The notes beneath the pieces are model-generated. The model made no database searches. It was not told the DNA's origin and saw nothing but the letters and a program-made list of their open reading frames with translations. Shown here one piece after another: positions 22,736 to 31,483 of a stretch of 64,000 bases of DNA. A program made the translations under genes and the position numbers. How positions within the stretch are numbered: the first letter of the stretch is position 1; each line of letters begins with the position of its first letter. Location: positions 1-64,000 of the forward strand of contig NZ_JAPMLV010000007.1 in the NCBI RefSeq assembly GCF_026420145.1, given 5' to 3'. This DNA is from Enterobacter pseudoroggenkampii (GTDB lineage: Bacteria > Pseudomonadota > Gammaproteobacteria > Enterobacterales > Enterobacteriaceae).

Positions 22736-22784
22736 CCCTCTCCCTGTGGGAGAGGGTTAGGGTGCGGGCATCAGCCCGCACCCT
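22736..22784. repeat. CCCTCTCCC palindromic unit, copy 2, with a second perfect hairpin
   Basis: CCCTCTCCC / GGGAGAGGG with a TGT loop is followed directly by AGGGTGCGGGC / GCCCGCACCCT around ATCA (22759-22784), an 11-bp perfect stem. The element fills the gap between the convergent yhjJ and kdgK and probably ends or protects both transcripts. Confidence 0.88.
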
Positions 22785-22786
22785 AC

Positions 22787-23716
22787 TTAAACAGGCATCG
22801 CCTCGCGCGGAATAATCGCCCCGCGATACTGAATCACCGTGCTGGCCGTCAGGTGCCCGCGCTGTGCCGCCGCTTCCGGCGTTCCACCCGTCAGGCGTAC
22901 CGCCAGATAGCCCGCGCTGAATGAATCACCCGCCGCCGTGGTATCAATCACTTTCTCTTTGGAAAGCTTCACTGCCGGAACGTCAACCAGCGCTTCACCC
23001 GCCACCGCGACCAGGCACGAATCCGCACCGCGCTTAATCACCACTTCGCTCACGCCTGCCGCCTGCGTGCGCGCAATTACGTCATCTACCGGCTTTTCAC
23101 CCCACAGGGCGTCTTCATCGTCGAGCGTCAGGAAGGCGATGTCGGTGCACTGTAGCATCTGCTGATAGACCTGCTGCGTCTCTTCGCGGCTGGCCCACAG
23201 GCGCGGGCGGTAGTTGTTATCGAAAATAACCTTACCGCCGTTGGCACGACATTCGCGCAGCAGCGAGAGCAGCTTGTCTCGGCTGGCGGGGCTTAAAATC
23301 GCCAGGCTAATGCCGCTCAGATAGAGATAGTCAAATGTCGCCAGCTCTTCGCAGATGGCCGCGGCCGCGTCGCTCTCCAGCCAGAATTTGGCTGCGGCTT
23401 CGTTGCGCCAGTAATAAAACGTGCGTTCGCCTGTACTGTCGGTTTCGATGTAATAAAGCCCCGGGAGGCGGTTTTCCATACGCTGAATCAGCGACGTTTC
23501 AACATGTTCACTCTGCCAGGCCTCCAGCATTTGCTGGCTGAAGCTGTCCGTACCCAGGGCGGTAACGTAGTTCACGGTGAGCGCCTCAGGCGCGACCTGA
23601 CGGGCAATATAAACGGACGTGTTTAACGTATCGCCACCAAATCCGCGGCTGACTTCCGCGCCTTTTTGTGACAGCTCAATCATGCATTCGCCAATCACGG
23701 CAATTTTTTTGGACAT
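22787..23716 (-). CDS. kdgK: 2-dehydro-3-deoxygluconokinase KdgK
   Basis: KdgK phosphorylates 2-keto-3-deoxygluconate to KDPG, feeding hexuronate and pectin breakdown into the Entner-Doudoroff route. The 309 residues equal E. coli KdgK. PfkB-family signatures are seen: GGDTLNT near the N-terminus and DTTAAGDSFSAGY with the catalytic Asp near the C-terminus. A KdgR-like operator lies about 65 bp upstream of the ATG. It is convergent with yhjJ and divergent from pdeH. Confidence 0.97.
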   Translation of the reverse strand: MSKKIAVIGECMIELSQKGAEVSRGFGGDTLNTSVYIARQVAPEALTVNYVTALGTDSFSQQMLEAWQSEHVETSLIQRMENRLPGLYYIETDSTGERTFYYWRNEAAAKFWLESDAAAAICEELATFDYLYLSGISLAILSPASRDKLLSLLRECRANGGKVIFDNNYRPRLWASREETQQVYQQMLQCTDIAFLTLDDEDALWGEKPVDDVIARTQAAGVSEVVIKRGADSCLVAVAGEALVDVPAVKLSKEKVIDTTAAGDSFSAGYLAVRLTGGTPEAAAQRGHLTASTVIQYRGAIIPREAMPV

Positions 23717-23780
23717 AGTCGTGAACCTGAACAGAAGAATTATCAGCAGTGTGCGCTGAGTGAATTAACCGGTCAACTAT

Positions 23781-23799
23781 ATTAAAACAACGTTCCATT
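23781..23799 (-). promoter_or_regulatory. Candidate KdgR operator of kdgK
   Basis: ATTAAAACAACGTTCCATT resembles the KdgR consensus (AATAAAAC-x-x-x-GTTTCATT type) with few mismatches. It lies 65 bp upstream of kdgK, a known KdgR target in enterobacteria. The match was made by eye. Confidence 0.55.
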
Positions 23800-23871
23800 A
23801 TTTTTTTTGAGCCAGCGCGTGTTCCCGCGCATTTCTGTCATCTTAATTTCATTTTCCGGGTGAATTGAACA

Positions 23872-23898
23872 TAAAGTTCTCAATTGTCGCGCCGATAA
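23872..23898 (+). promoter_or_regulatory. Flagellar sigma-28 (FliA) promoter of pdeH
   Basis: TAAAGTTC (23872-23879), an 11-bp spacer and GCCGATAA (23891-23898) match the FliA consensus TAAAGTTT-N11-GCCGATAA at 15 of 16 positions. It lies 47 bp upstream of the pdeH ATG. E. coli pdeH (yhjH) is a class III flagellar gene, so regulation is conserved. Confidence 0.92.
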
Positions 23899-23945
23899 TC
23901 CTGTGACGAGTCCAGAAAGGCTATCCCAACAACAGGACATCTGAA

Positions 23946-24719
23946 ATGAAGTCAGAGCAGGTTATCCAGCGGCTGAGCACTACGCCTGAGGCAAGTATTG
24001 AGAACTTGCAGGAGCATCGCTACTGGCTGCAATGTGAGCGTGCGTACACCTATCAGCCGATCTACCGAACAGATGGTCGACTGATGGCCATCGAAATTTT
24101 GACCGTCGTTACGCACCCCTCAAACCCTACTCAGCGCATCGCGCCGGATCGCTATTTTGCCGAAGTTGCCGTTCGCCAGCGTCTGGACGTGCTGGAAGAG
24201 CAGCTTCGCATGCTGGCAACGAAGCACGCCTTTTTCGAACAGCACGATATCCTCGCCTCGGTGAACGTCGATGGCCCAACCCTGCTGGCGCTGCGCCAGA
24301 ACGCGAAATTGCAGGAGCTGATCGCCACCCTGCCGTGGATGCGCTTTGAGCTGGTGGAGCATGTCCGTTTGCCGCAGGACTCCTCGTTTGCTTCGATATG
24401 CGAATACGGCCCGCTGTGGCTGGATGACTTTGGCACCGGCATGGCGAACTTCTCCGCCCTGAGTGAAGTGCGCTACGACTACATTAAAGTGGCCCGCGAT
24501 CTGTTCATTATGCTGCGTCAGACCCCGGAAGGGCGGAATCTGTTTACGCTGTTATTACAGCTGATGAACCGCTATTGCCAGGGCGTGATTGTTGAAGGTG
24601 TGGAAACACTGGAAGAGTGGCGCGATGTGCAAAACTCTCCCGCAGCGGCGGCGCAAGGCTACTATCTCTCTCGCCCGGTACCCATGGATCGCCTCGATAA
24701 CGTCATAACGACCCTCTGA
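23946..24719 (+). CDS. pdeH: Cyclic-di-GMP phosphodiesterase PdeH (stand-alone EAL)
   Basis: Soluble stand-alone EAL protein, 257 residues (E. coli 255). In E. coli it is the main phosphodiesterase that keeps c-di-GMP low while cells swim, opposing YcgR braking and curli/cellulose expression. The EAL-equivalent motif is EIL with Glu50; DDFGTG is at about 160-165 and VEGVET near 218. Catalytic residues look intact, and deviations at positions 2-3 of the motif are also seen in the E. coli protein. A sigma-28 promoter precedes it. Confidence 0.95.
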   Translation: MKSEQVIQRLSTTPEASIENLQEHRYWLQCERAYTYQPIYRTDGRLMAIEILTVVTHPSNPTQRIAPDRYFAEVAVRQRLDVLEEQLRMLATKHAFFEQHDILASVNVDGPTLLALRQNAKLQELIATLPWMRFELVEHVRLPQDSSFASICEYGPLWLDDFGTGMANFSALSEVRYDYIKVARDLFIMLRQTPEGRNLFTLLLQLMNRYCQGVIVEGVETLEEWRDVQNSPAAAAQGYYLSRPVPMDRLDNVITTL

Positions 24720-24784
24720 TAAACCCGCTTCCCTTTGTCTGGACTATAGTTTTACAGGACAGGTCATCAGGAAAGGGGATAAAA

Positions 24785-26827
24785 ATGACAAGAACAACCA
24801 GGGTAATCTCCTGGACAGCAGGGATTTTCTTGTTGTTGATCGTGGTTGTCGCCATCATTATTGCGACGTTTGACTGGAACCGTCTCAAGCCGACCATCAA
24901 CCAGAAAGTCTCAACCGAGCTGAACCGCCCCTTCGCCATACGGGGTGATTTAGGGGTGGTATGGGAACGCCAGAAAGAGGAGCCCGGCTGGCGAAGCTGG
25001 ATCCCCTGGCCACATATCCATGCTGACGACATCATTCTCGGCAACCCGCCGGATATCCCGGACGTCACTATGATCCACCTGCCGCGGGTTGAAGCCACGC
25101 TGGCTCCGCTGGCACTCTTCACCAAAACGGTCTATCTGCCGTGGATCAAACTTCAGCAGCCCGATGCGCGCCTGATCCGCCTCTCCGAAAAAAACAACAA
25201 CTGGACGTTTAGCCTGGCCAGCGACAGCGAAAAAGATCCGAATGCCCAGCCTTCTTCCTGGTCATTCCGTCTCGACAACATTCTCGTCGATCGCGGACGG
25301 ATCGCCATCGACGATAAGGTCAGCAAGGCGGATGTGGAGATCCTGGTCGATCCGCTGGGCAAGCCGCTGCCGTTCAGCGAGGTCACCGGGACGAAAGCGA
25401 AAGGTGATGCGGCAAGCGTGGGCGACTATGTCTTCGGCCTGACGGCAAAAGGACGCTATAACGACCAGCCGCTCAGCGGTAAAGGGAAAATAGGCGGCAT
25501 GCTGGCGCTACGGAGCGAAGGCACGCCGTTCCCGGTGCAGGCGGACTTCCGTTCCGGTAACACCCGCGTGGCGTTCGTGGGCACGGTCAACGACCCGATG
25601 AACATGGGCGGCGTTGATCTTCAGCTTAAATTTGCCGGTGATTCGCTGGGCGAGCTGTATGAGCTGACCGGCGTGCTGCTGCCGGATACGCCGCCGTTCG
25701 AAACGGACGGGCATCTGGTCGCCAAAATCGATACCGAAAAAGCGTCCGTTTTTGACTACCGTGATTTTAACGGTCGGATCGGCGACAGCGATATCCACGG
25801 CACGCTGACCTACACCACCGGAAAACCGCGCCCGAAACTGGAAGGGGATGTTGAGTCCCGACAGCTGCGTCTGGCCGACTTAGGCCCGTTGATAGGTATC
25901 GACTCCGGTAAAGGTACGAAGTCAAAAGAGGTGAAGAAAGATCCTCAGCCTGCCGGCAAAGTGCTGCCTTATGAACGTTTTGAGACGGATAAATGGAACG
26001 TGATGGATGCGGATGTGCGCTTCAAAGGCGGAAAAATTGAACATGGCAGTACGCTGCCGATAAGCAATCTTACGACCCATATCCTCCTTAAAAGCGCCGA
26101 CCTGCGTCTGCAGCCGCTGAAGTTTGGCATGGCGGGCGGGACGATCTCCTCGAACATTCACCTGGAAGGCGATAAGAAGCCGATGCAGGGACGGGCGGAG
26201 ATTCAGGCGCGTCGATTGAAGCTGAAAGAGCTGATGCCGAACGTCGAGTTGATGCAGAAAACCCTCGGTGAAATGAACGGTGATGCCGATATTCGCGGCG
26301 TGGGGAACTCGGTTGCGGCGCTGCTGGGCAGCGGCAATGGTAACCTGAAGCTGCTGATGAACGACGGGCTGGTGAGCCGCAACCTGATGGAGATCCTGGG
26401 GCTGAACGTCGGTAACTACGTCATCGGGCAAATCTTTGGTGATGACGAGGTGCGGGTGAACTGCGCGGCGGCCAATCTGGATCTGGTTAACGGCGTGGCG
26501 CGTCCGCAGATTTTTGCCTTTGACACGGAAAACGCGGTGATTAACGTGACCGGTACCGCGAGCATGGCCTCGGAGCAGCTTGATCTGACTATTGACCCGG
26601 AAAGTAAGGGGATTCGTATCATCACCCTGCGCTCGCCGCTTTACGTGCGCGGGACCTTCAAAAATCCGCAGGCGGGCGTGAAGCCCGGACCGCTGATTGC
26701 GCGTGGCGCAGTAGCTGCGGCGCTTGCGACGCTGGTCACTCCAGCCGCAGCGCTGCTGGCCTTGATTTCGCCGTCAGAAGGCGAGGCGAATCAGTGTCGG
26801 AACATTTTGTCGCAAATGAAGAAATAA
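24785..26827 (+). CDS. yhjG: AsmA-family inner-membrane protein YhjG
   Basis: Orthologue of E. coli YhjG, 680 residues, with an N-terminal membrane anchor (about 9-30) and a long periplasmic AsmA-like body ending in a hydrophobic stretch (about 640-665). AsmA-type proteins are predicted lipid-transfer bridges between the two membranes; the specific role of YhjG is not settled. The ATG follows AAAGGGG. It is convergent with yhjE across palindromic unit copy 3. Confidence 0.93.
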   Translation: MTRTTRVISWTAGIFLLLIVVVAIIIATFDWNRLKPTINQKVSTELNRPFAIRGDLGVVWERQKEEPGWRSWIPWPHIHADDIILGNPPDIPDVTMIHLPRVEATLAPLALFTKTVYLPWIKLQQPDARLIRLSEKNNNWTFSLASDSEKDPNAQPSSWSFRLDNILVDRGRIAIDDKVSKADVEILVDPLGKPLPFSEVTGTKAKGDAASVGDYVFGLTAKGRYNDQPLSGKGKIGGMLALRSEGTPFPVQADFRSGNTRVAFVGTVNDPMNMGGVDLQLKFAGDSLGELYELTGVLLPDTPPFETDGHLVAKIDTEKASVFDYRDFNGRIGDSDIHGTLTYTTGKPRPKLEGDVESRQLRLADLGPLIGIDSGKGTKSKEVKKDPQPAGKVLPYERFETDKWNVMDADVRFKGGKIEHGSTLPISNLTTHILLKSADLRLQPLKFGMAGGTISSNIHLEGDKKPMQGRAEIQARRLKLKELMPNVELMQKTLGEMNGDADIRGVGNSVAALLGSGNGNLKLLMNDGLVSRNLMEILGLNVGNYVIGQIFGDDEVRVNCAAANLDLVNGVARPQIFAFDTENAVINVTGTASMASEQLDLTIDPESKGIRIITLRSPLYVRGTFKNPQAGVKPGPLIARGAVAAALATLVTPAAALLALISPSEGEANQCRNILSQMKK

Positions 26828-26836
26828 CGCCTTTCT

Positions 26837-26880
26837 CCCTCTCCCTGTGGGAGAGGGCCGGGGTGAGGGCATCAGGCCGC
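26837..26880. repeat. CCCTCTCCC palindromic unit, copy 3
   Basis: CCCTCTCCC / GGGAGAGGG with a TGT loop, followed by CCGGGGTGAGGGCATCAGGC. It lies between the convergent yhjG and yhjE. The flanking tail is nearly the same as in copies 4 and 6. Confidence 0.85.
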
Positions 26881-26890
26881 ACGCAGTGAA

Positions 26891-28213
26891 TTACAGGGCC
26901 TGGTGCTTCGTCTCGTGCGTCAGCAGCAGCGCAATCAGCGTCAGCCCCGCCATTGCCGCCAGATAAACCCCCACATAGAACAGACCATAGTTCGCCTGCA
27001 GCCAGGTGGCGATATACGGCGCAACGGAGGCACCCAGAATAGACGAGACGTTGTAAGAGAACGACGCGCCGGTATAGCGCACTTCCGTTGGGAACAGCTC
27101 AGGCAGCAGCGCACCCATCGGGCCGAAGGTCAGCCCCATCAGGCTCAGGCCAATCAGCAGATAGGCCATCACCAGCGCCGGGCTACCTGAACCCAGCAGC
27201 GGCGGGAAGACGAACAGGGCAAACAGAATGATCAGCGTGGTGATGGTAATCATGCTCGCACGGCGACCGAACTTATCCGCCAGCAGGCCCGCAATCGGAA
27301 CCATCACGCCAAACCCGATCACCGCCATCATCAGCATCCACAGCACTTCGTTACGCGGCAGACCCAGCCCAACCGGTGCGGCGGCGGTACTGAAGGTCAT
27401 GGAGTAGACGGTCATGATGTAGAACAGCGTATAGGTTGCCAGCATGATGAACGTGCCCAGCACGGTCACGCGGACGTGTTTGGTCAGCAGCGTACCCAGC
27501 GGCACTTTCACCTGCTTGTTCGCCGCGGCCACTTTCGCGAAAACTGGGGTCTCATGCAGAGAAACGCGCACGTACAGGCCAATCAGCACCAGCACGGCTG
27601 AGAAGATAAACGGAATACGCCAGCCCCAGCTCATGAACTGTTCATCCGTCAGCAGCCAGGAGAGCAGCAGGAACGTCCCGTTGGCAAAGAAGAAGCCAAT
27701 CGGTGCGCCCAGCTGCGGAAATGAGCCATACAGCGCGCGCTTGCGTGCCGGGGCGTTCTCGGTGGCCAGCAGCGCCGCGCCGCCCCATTCGCCGCCAAGG
27801 CCCAGACCCTGACCAAAACGCGCCAGCGCCAGCAGGACCGGCGCCAGAATGCCGATGGTCTCATACGTAGGCAGCAGGCCGATGGCCACGGTGGAGATGC
27901 CCATCGTCAGCAGCGAGGCCACCAGGGTGACTTTGCGGCCAATGCGATCGCCAAAGTGTCCAAACAGCGCAGAGCCAATCGGACGCGCAACAAACGCGAT
28001 AGCAAAGGTCGCCAGAGACTGCAGCGTGGCCGCGGTCGGATCGCCCTGCGGGAAGAAAATATGCGGGAAGACGATGACCGCAGCGGTGGCATAAATATAA
28101 AAGTCGAAGAACTCAATGGCGGTGCCAATCAGCGATGCGACGACAACTTTATTGCGCGAGTTTACCGGAACGTTTTCCGTTCCTGAGTCGAGTGTGGTGG
28201 CGGTTGCTTGCAT
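26891..28213 (-). CDS. yhjE: Major facilitator superfamily symporter YhjE
   Basis: Orthologue of E. coli YhjE, 440 residues with 12 predicted membrane helices. It belongs to the metabolite:H+ symporter family of the MFS (ProP/ShiA/KgtP type). The family loop motif is visible as LFGHFGDRIGRK near residue 83. The substrate is unknown. The 260 bp upstream to yhjD are AT-rich and hold its likely promoter. Confidence 0.92.
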   Translation of the reverse strand: MQATATTLDSGTENVPVNSRNKVVVASLIGTAIEFFDFYIYATAAVIVFPHIFFPQGDPTAATLQSLATFAIAFVARPIGSALFGHFGDRIGRKVTLVASLLTMGISTVAIGLLPTYETIGILAPVLLALARFGQGLGLGGEWGGAALLATENAPARKRALYGSFPQLGAPIGFFFANGTFLLLSWLLTDEQFMSWGWRIPFIFSAVLVLIGLYVRVSLHETPVFAKVAAANKQVKVPLGTLLTKHVRVTVLGTFIMLATYTLFYIMTVYSMTFSTAAAPVGLGLPRNEVLWMLMMAVIGFGVMVPIAGLLADKFGRRASMITITTLIILFALFVFPPLLGSGSPALVMAYLLIGLSLMGLTFGPMGALLPELFPTEVRYTGASFSYNVSSILGASVAPYIATWLQANYGLFYVGVYLAAMAGLTLIALLLTHETKHQAL

Positions 28214-28443
28214 AATATTTTCTTATTTTTGTCGAACGAAAGGCCATATTACGCACAGCAAAAGCGACATTTCAATCTGTAACAAAGCCGCGCGATGGTG
28301 ATAAAAGCAACAAAAAGCGGATAATTTTCAGGCCAGCCAAAACAGGTCTATGAAATGCTTCACAGATTTTAAATATCAGTCAATAAAACTGGTTTTCGGT
28401 TAAATAAAAGTTACAGGCTGGATTTATATGCTGAAATGATGAA

Positions 28444-28465
28444 TCGGGCTGAAATTTCAGCCCGA
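28444..28465. terminator. Perfect palindrome downstream of yhjD
   Basis: TCGGGCTGAAA / TTTCAGCCCGA forms a perfect 11-bp inverted repeat 9 bp after the yhjD stop on the minus strand. The following bases are T-rich but not a clean run, so terminator function is likely but not certain. Confidence 0.55.
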
Positions 28466-28473
28466 GAGTGGGG

Positions 28474-29499
28474 TTACCGGTGCGTTTTGCCCGGCATTCG
28501 CGGGTCGTCTTTGTACTCGGCAGTGGCAATCCACGCCGCGCAGAACAGGGTCAAACGCGCGAAGAAGTAGAAGAACGCCATCAGCCCCAGCACCGAGCCA
28601 AACGCCGCGCCGGAAGGAGATTTAACCAGTGACGGTAAGGTGTAGGTCATCACGATTTTGATCGCTTCAAAGCCGATCGCCGCAATCAACGTGCCGCGGA
28701 TCAGCGCCTTCTTGCGCGGACGATGGCGGGGCAGACGCCAGAAGATCCAGAAGAACAGCAGGTAATTGGCAAAGATGGAAATGGCCAGACCAATGCTGCG
28801 CCAGGCGGGCTTCAGCCATTCGATGTAATCAAGGTAAAGCGCGGAGATGATCATCTGCTGCGCCGAGCCTGCCACGGAGGTAATAGAAAGCGTTACGATG
28901 AGCGCGACAAGCAGGCCAATCAGCGAAACAAAATCGCGGAGGTACTTAACCCAAATTTTCTCCTGGTCCTGCGGCTTACGCTCCCAGACATCGCGCGACT
29001 GGGCGCGAATGGCCTCGCGCAGGTTGCCCATCCAGTTAACGCCGGAGTAAAGGGCAATCAGCAAACCGACGATACCGACGGTAGTACGCTGCTGAACGGC
29101 GGTATTGATGGTGCTTTTGAGCGTGCTGGCAAGGGTCGGGTCGCTGACGTTATTCAGGATCTTATTGAAGATATCCTGCAGCAGCGTCGGGTGCGACGCG
29201 AGCACAAAACCTGCCGCCGCAAACGACACCATCAGGATCGGGATCATCGACAGGAAGGAAAAATAGGTGATGGCGGCACCAAACTGGTTTCCCATGCGAT
29301 CATTAAAGCGTTCGGTCGCGCGTATCAGATGCGCAATCATGGGAAACTGCTGAATTCTGGCGACAATGCCGGTGACGGTCCCCAGCGCTTTGCTGGCGGT
29401 ACCAGGGGACCTGGCCTCTTCAGGCCCGGTTTCCATCTTTTTGACGGGCTCATACTCTAAATGTTGGGTGGGTCGTTGCGGGTTGTTTTCCGGCGTCAC
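28474..29499 (-). CDS. yhjD: YihY-family inner-membrane protein YhjD
   Basis: Orthologue of E. coli YhjD. The GTG at 29499 is chosen because it aligns with the E. coli start (TPEN) and has AAGGAAAAG upstream; the frame stays open 29 codons further. It has 341 residues with about six membrane helices between 80 and 330. In E. coli a YhjD change suppresses the need for Kdo, and a role in lipid IVA or LPS-precursor transport has been proposed. It is downstream of, and close to, the LysR gene yhjC. Confidence 0.9.
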   Translation of the reverse strand: MTPENNPQRPTQHLEYEPVKKMETGPEEARSPGTASKALGTVTGIVARIQQFPMIAHLIRATERFNDRMGNQFGAAITYFSFLSMIPILMVSFAAAGFVLASHPTLLQDIFNKILNNVSDPTLASTLKSTINTAVQQRTTVGIVGLLIALYSGVNWMGNLREAIRAQSRDVWERKPQDQEKIWVKYLRDFVSLIGLLVALIVTLSITSVAGSAQQMIISALYLDYIEWLKPAWRSIGLAISIFANYLLFFWIFWRLPRHRPRKKALIRGTLIAAIGFEAIKIVMTYTLPSLVKSPSGAAFGSVLGLMAFFYFFARLTLFCAAWIATAEYKDDPRMPGKTHR

Positions 29500-29549
29500 G
29501 CGTCTTTTCCTTTTCGTTTGGCTGGATGTTACTGAATTATAGCTTGCGA

Positions 29550-30449
29550 CTAGTCCACGTAAGCTTTTGTGAGTTCGGTTAGCCACTCCATGAACAGATG
29601 GACCCGGCGGGAGAGGTTGCGGCGGTGGGGATAAATCAGGGAGACAGGCATCGGTTCGGCCCGGTATTGCGGCAGGATCTCAACCAGTTTCTTCGCGCGG
29701 AGTAAATCGCGCACCCCAACCCGCGGAACCTGAATAATGCCCAGCCCGGCGAGGCAGGCAGCCTGGTAAGTTTCCGTGCTGTTGACGGTTAACACCCCGC
29801 CCGTTTTTACCCACTGCGTCGCACTGCCGTTATAAAACTCAAAGCCCTGCGGGCGAGTTCCCAGCATCGCGGCGTAGTGGATCACGGCGTGTGAGCCTAA
29901 ATCGTCCAGCGTTTCCGGGTAGCCAAAACGCGCCAGATAATCCGGACTGGCGCAGTTAATCACCGACAGCTTGCCCAGCGGACGGGCAATCAGCCCTGAA
30001 TCCTTCAGCGTGCCGACGCGGACGACGCAATCAAACCCCTCACGGATCACATCCACCAGACGATCGCTGCTGCTGAGTTCCAGTTCAATGCCCGGATAGT
30101 GCTGCAGGAAAGCAGGCAGTTTGGGGATGACTAAATTTCGAGCAACGCCGACGGGCATATCCACGCGGAGCCGTCCGCTGATGCTGGAGGGATCGTGCTG
30201 AAACATACCGTCGAGTTCATCAAGGTTTGCCAGCAGATCTTTTGCCCGCTCGTAATAGACCATGCCGTCCTGCGTCAGGCTGACGCGGCGCGTGGTGCGG
30301 TGCAATAGCTGGGTGCCAAGCCGGTTTTCCAGGGCCTGAATTTGTCGTGAAACGCTGCCTTTCGGCAGGGTTAATGTTTCGGCCGCGCGGGAAAAACTCT
30401 CCAGTTCCGCGACGCGGACGAATAACTGCATTGCGTGAATTTTATCCAT
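29550..30449 (-). CDS. yhjC: LysR-family transcriptional regulator YhjC
   Basis: 299 residues, the same length as E. coli YhjC. The N-terminal helix-turn-helix (about 15-45, SFSRAAETLTLPKGSVSRQI) is followed by a substrate-binding domain (about 90-299). It is divergent from the SDR gene at 30569 with about 119 bp between them, the classic layout for a LysR protein controlling its neighbour and itself. The E. coli genome lacks the SDR at this place. Confidence 0.88.
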   Translation of the reverse strand: MDKIHAMQLFVRVAELESFSRAAETLTLPKGSVSRQIQALENRLGTQLLHRTTRRVSLTQDGMVYYERAKDLLANLDELDGMFQHDPSSISGRLRVDMPVGVARNLVIPKLPAFLQHYPGIELELSSSDRLVDVIREGFDCVVRVGTLKDSGLIARPLGKLSVINCASPDYLARFGYPETLDDLGSHAVIHYAAMLGTRPQGFEFYNGSATQWVKTGGVLTVNSTETYQAACLAGLGIIQVPRVGVRDLLRAKKLVEILPQYRAEPMPVSLIYPHRRNLSRRVHLFMEWLTELTKAYVD

Positions 30450-30568
30450 AGCGGAAGCTCATTGTTGTTACAGCTGAAACAGTGAAGCGTTTTAACCCAT
30501 CTTTATTGATTTTCTATCACCTAATAAGCTCTTTCTCAATCTCCTTAACAGCCAAAACGAGGTTTATG

Positions 30569-31327
30569 ATGAGTGAACGTATCGCATTAGTGACGGGTGG
30601 TAGCCGTGGTCTGGGTAAAAACGCTGCGTTAAAGCTGGCGGCAGACGGCACGGGAATCGTCCTGACATACAACCGTAGCCAGCAGGAAGCGCTGGATGTT
30701 GTGCATGAAATTCAGGAAAAAGGCGTTAACGCAGCGGCATTACAGCTCAACGTCGGGGATATCACGGGTTTTGATCATTTTGCCCAGCAGCTTCAGGAAA
30801 CCCTTAGGCGTGTCTGGCAGCGTGAAACTTTTGACTATTTATTGAACAATGCCGGAACGGGTTTATATGCGCCCTATACCGACACGACGGAAGCCCAGTT
30901 TGATGAGGCGCTGAACGTTCATTTCAAAGGACCTTTCTTCCTGACCCAGCGCCTGCTGCCGTTGCTGAACGACGGGGGACGGATCCTCAACGTCTCCAGC
31001 GGGCTGGCCCGCTTTACCCAGCCGGGCTCAGGGACCTACGCGGCCATGAAGGGGGCGATGGAAGTGCTGACGCGTTATCAGGCGAAAGAGCTGGGCGCGC
31101 GCGGGATCGCCGTCAATATCATCGCGCCGGGCGCGATTGAAACTGACTTTGGCGGCGGACGCGTGCGCGACAACGCGGAGCTGAATCAGCTGCTGGCCTC
31201 GCAAACGGCGCTGGGACGGGTGGGGCTGCCGGACGATATTGGCGATGCCATTGCGGCACTGCTCAGCGACAAACTGGGCTGGATGAATGCGCAACGTATT
31301 GAAGTCTCAGGCGGCATGTTCCTGTGA
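30569..31327 (+). CDS. Short-chain dehydrogenase/reductase, SDR family
   Basis: A 252-residue classical SDR. The cofactor motif is TGGSRGLG at about residues 9-16. The catalytic Ser (NVSSG), Tyr and Lys (YAAMK) and the NNAG motif are present. Two adjacent ATGs exist (30566 and 30569); CGAGG favours the second. The Arg in the glycine loop suggests NADPH. It is divergent from yhjC and is its probable target. Substrate is unknown. Confidence 0.88.
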   Translation: MSERIALVTGGSRGLGKNAALKLAADGTGIVLTYNRSQQEALDVVHEIQEKGVNAAALQLNVGDITGFDHFAQQLQETLRRVWQRETFDYLLNNAGTGLYAPYTDTTEAQFDEALNVHFKGPFFLTQRLLPLLNDGGRILNVSSGLARFTQPGSGTYAAMKGAMEVLTRYQAKELGARGIAVNIIAPGAIETDFGGGRVRDNAELNQLLASQTALGRVGLPDDIGDAIAALLSDKLGWMNAQRIEVSGGMFL

Positions 31328-31335
31328 TGTACGCG

Positions 31336-31353
31336 CTTAAGGAAATCCTTAAG
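31336..31353. terminator. Palindrome after the SDR gene
   Basis: CTTAAGGA / TCCTTAAG around AA is a perfect 8-bp inverted repeat 9 bp after the SDR stop. There is no T run, so a role as terminator or protein site is uncertain. Confidence 0.35.
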
Positions 31354-31437
31354 GTCAATGTGTCTAAATACGGACAGATTTAAAGAACTCGGGGGGATTT
31401 GTAACGTCTCCATTCGTTGAGTTTTTTCTTAAATAAC

Positions 31438-31473
31438 CCCTCTGTAGAATCCCCCTTCGCTATTCTCAGAGGG
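31438..31473 (+). promoter_or_regulatory. Leader hairpin that covers the yhjB ribosome site
   Basis: CCCTCT (31438) pairs with AGAGGG (31468), and the inner GAAT pairs with ATTC. The 3' arm AGAGGG is also the ribosome-binding site of yhjB, 10 bp before its ATG. Folding would hide it. Confidence 0.45.
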
Positions 31474-31483
31474 ATAAAAAACG

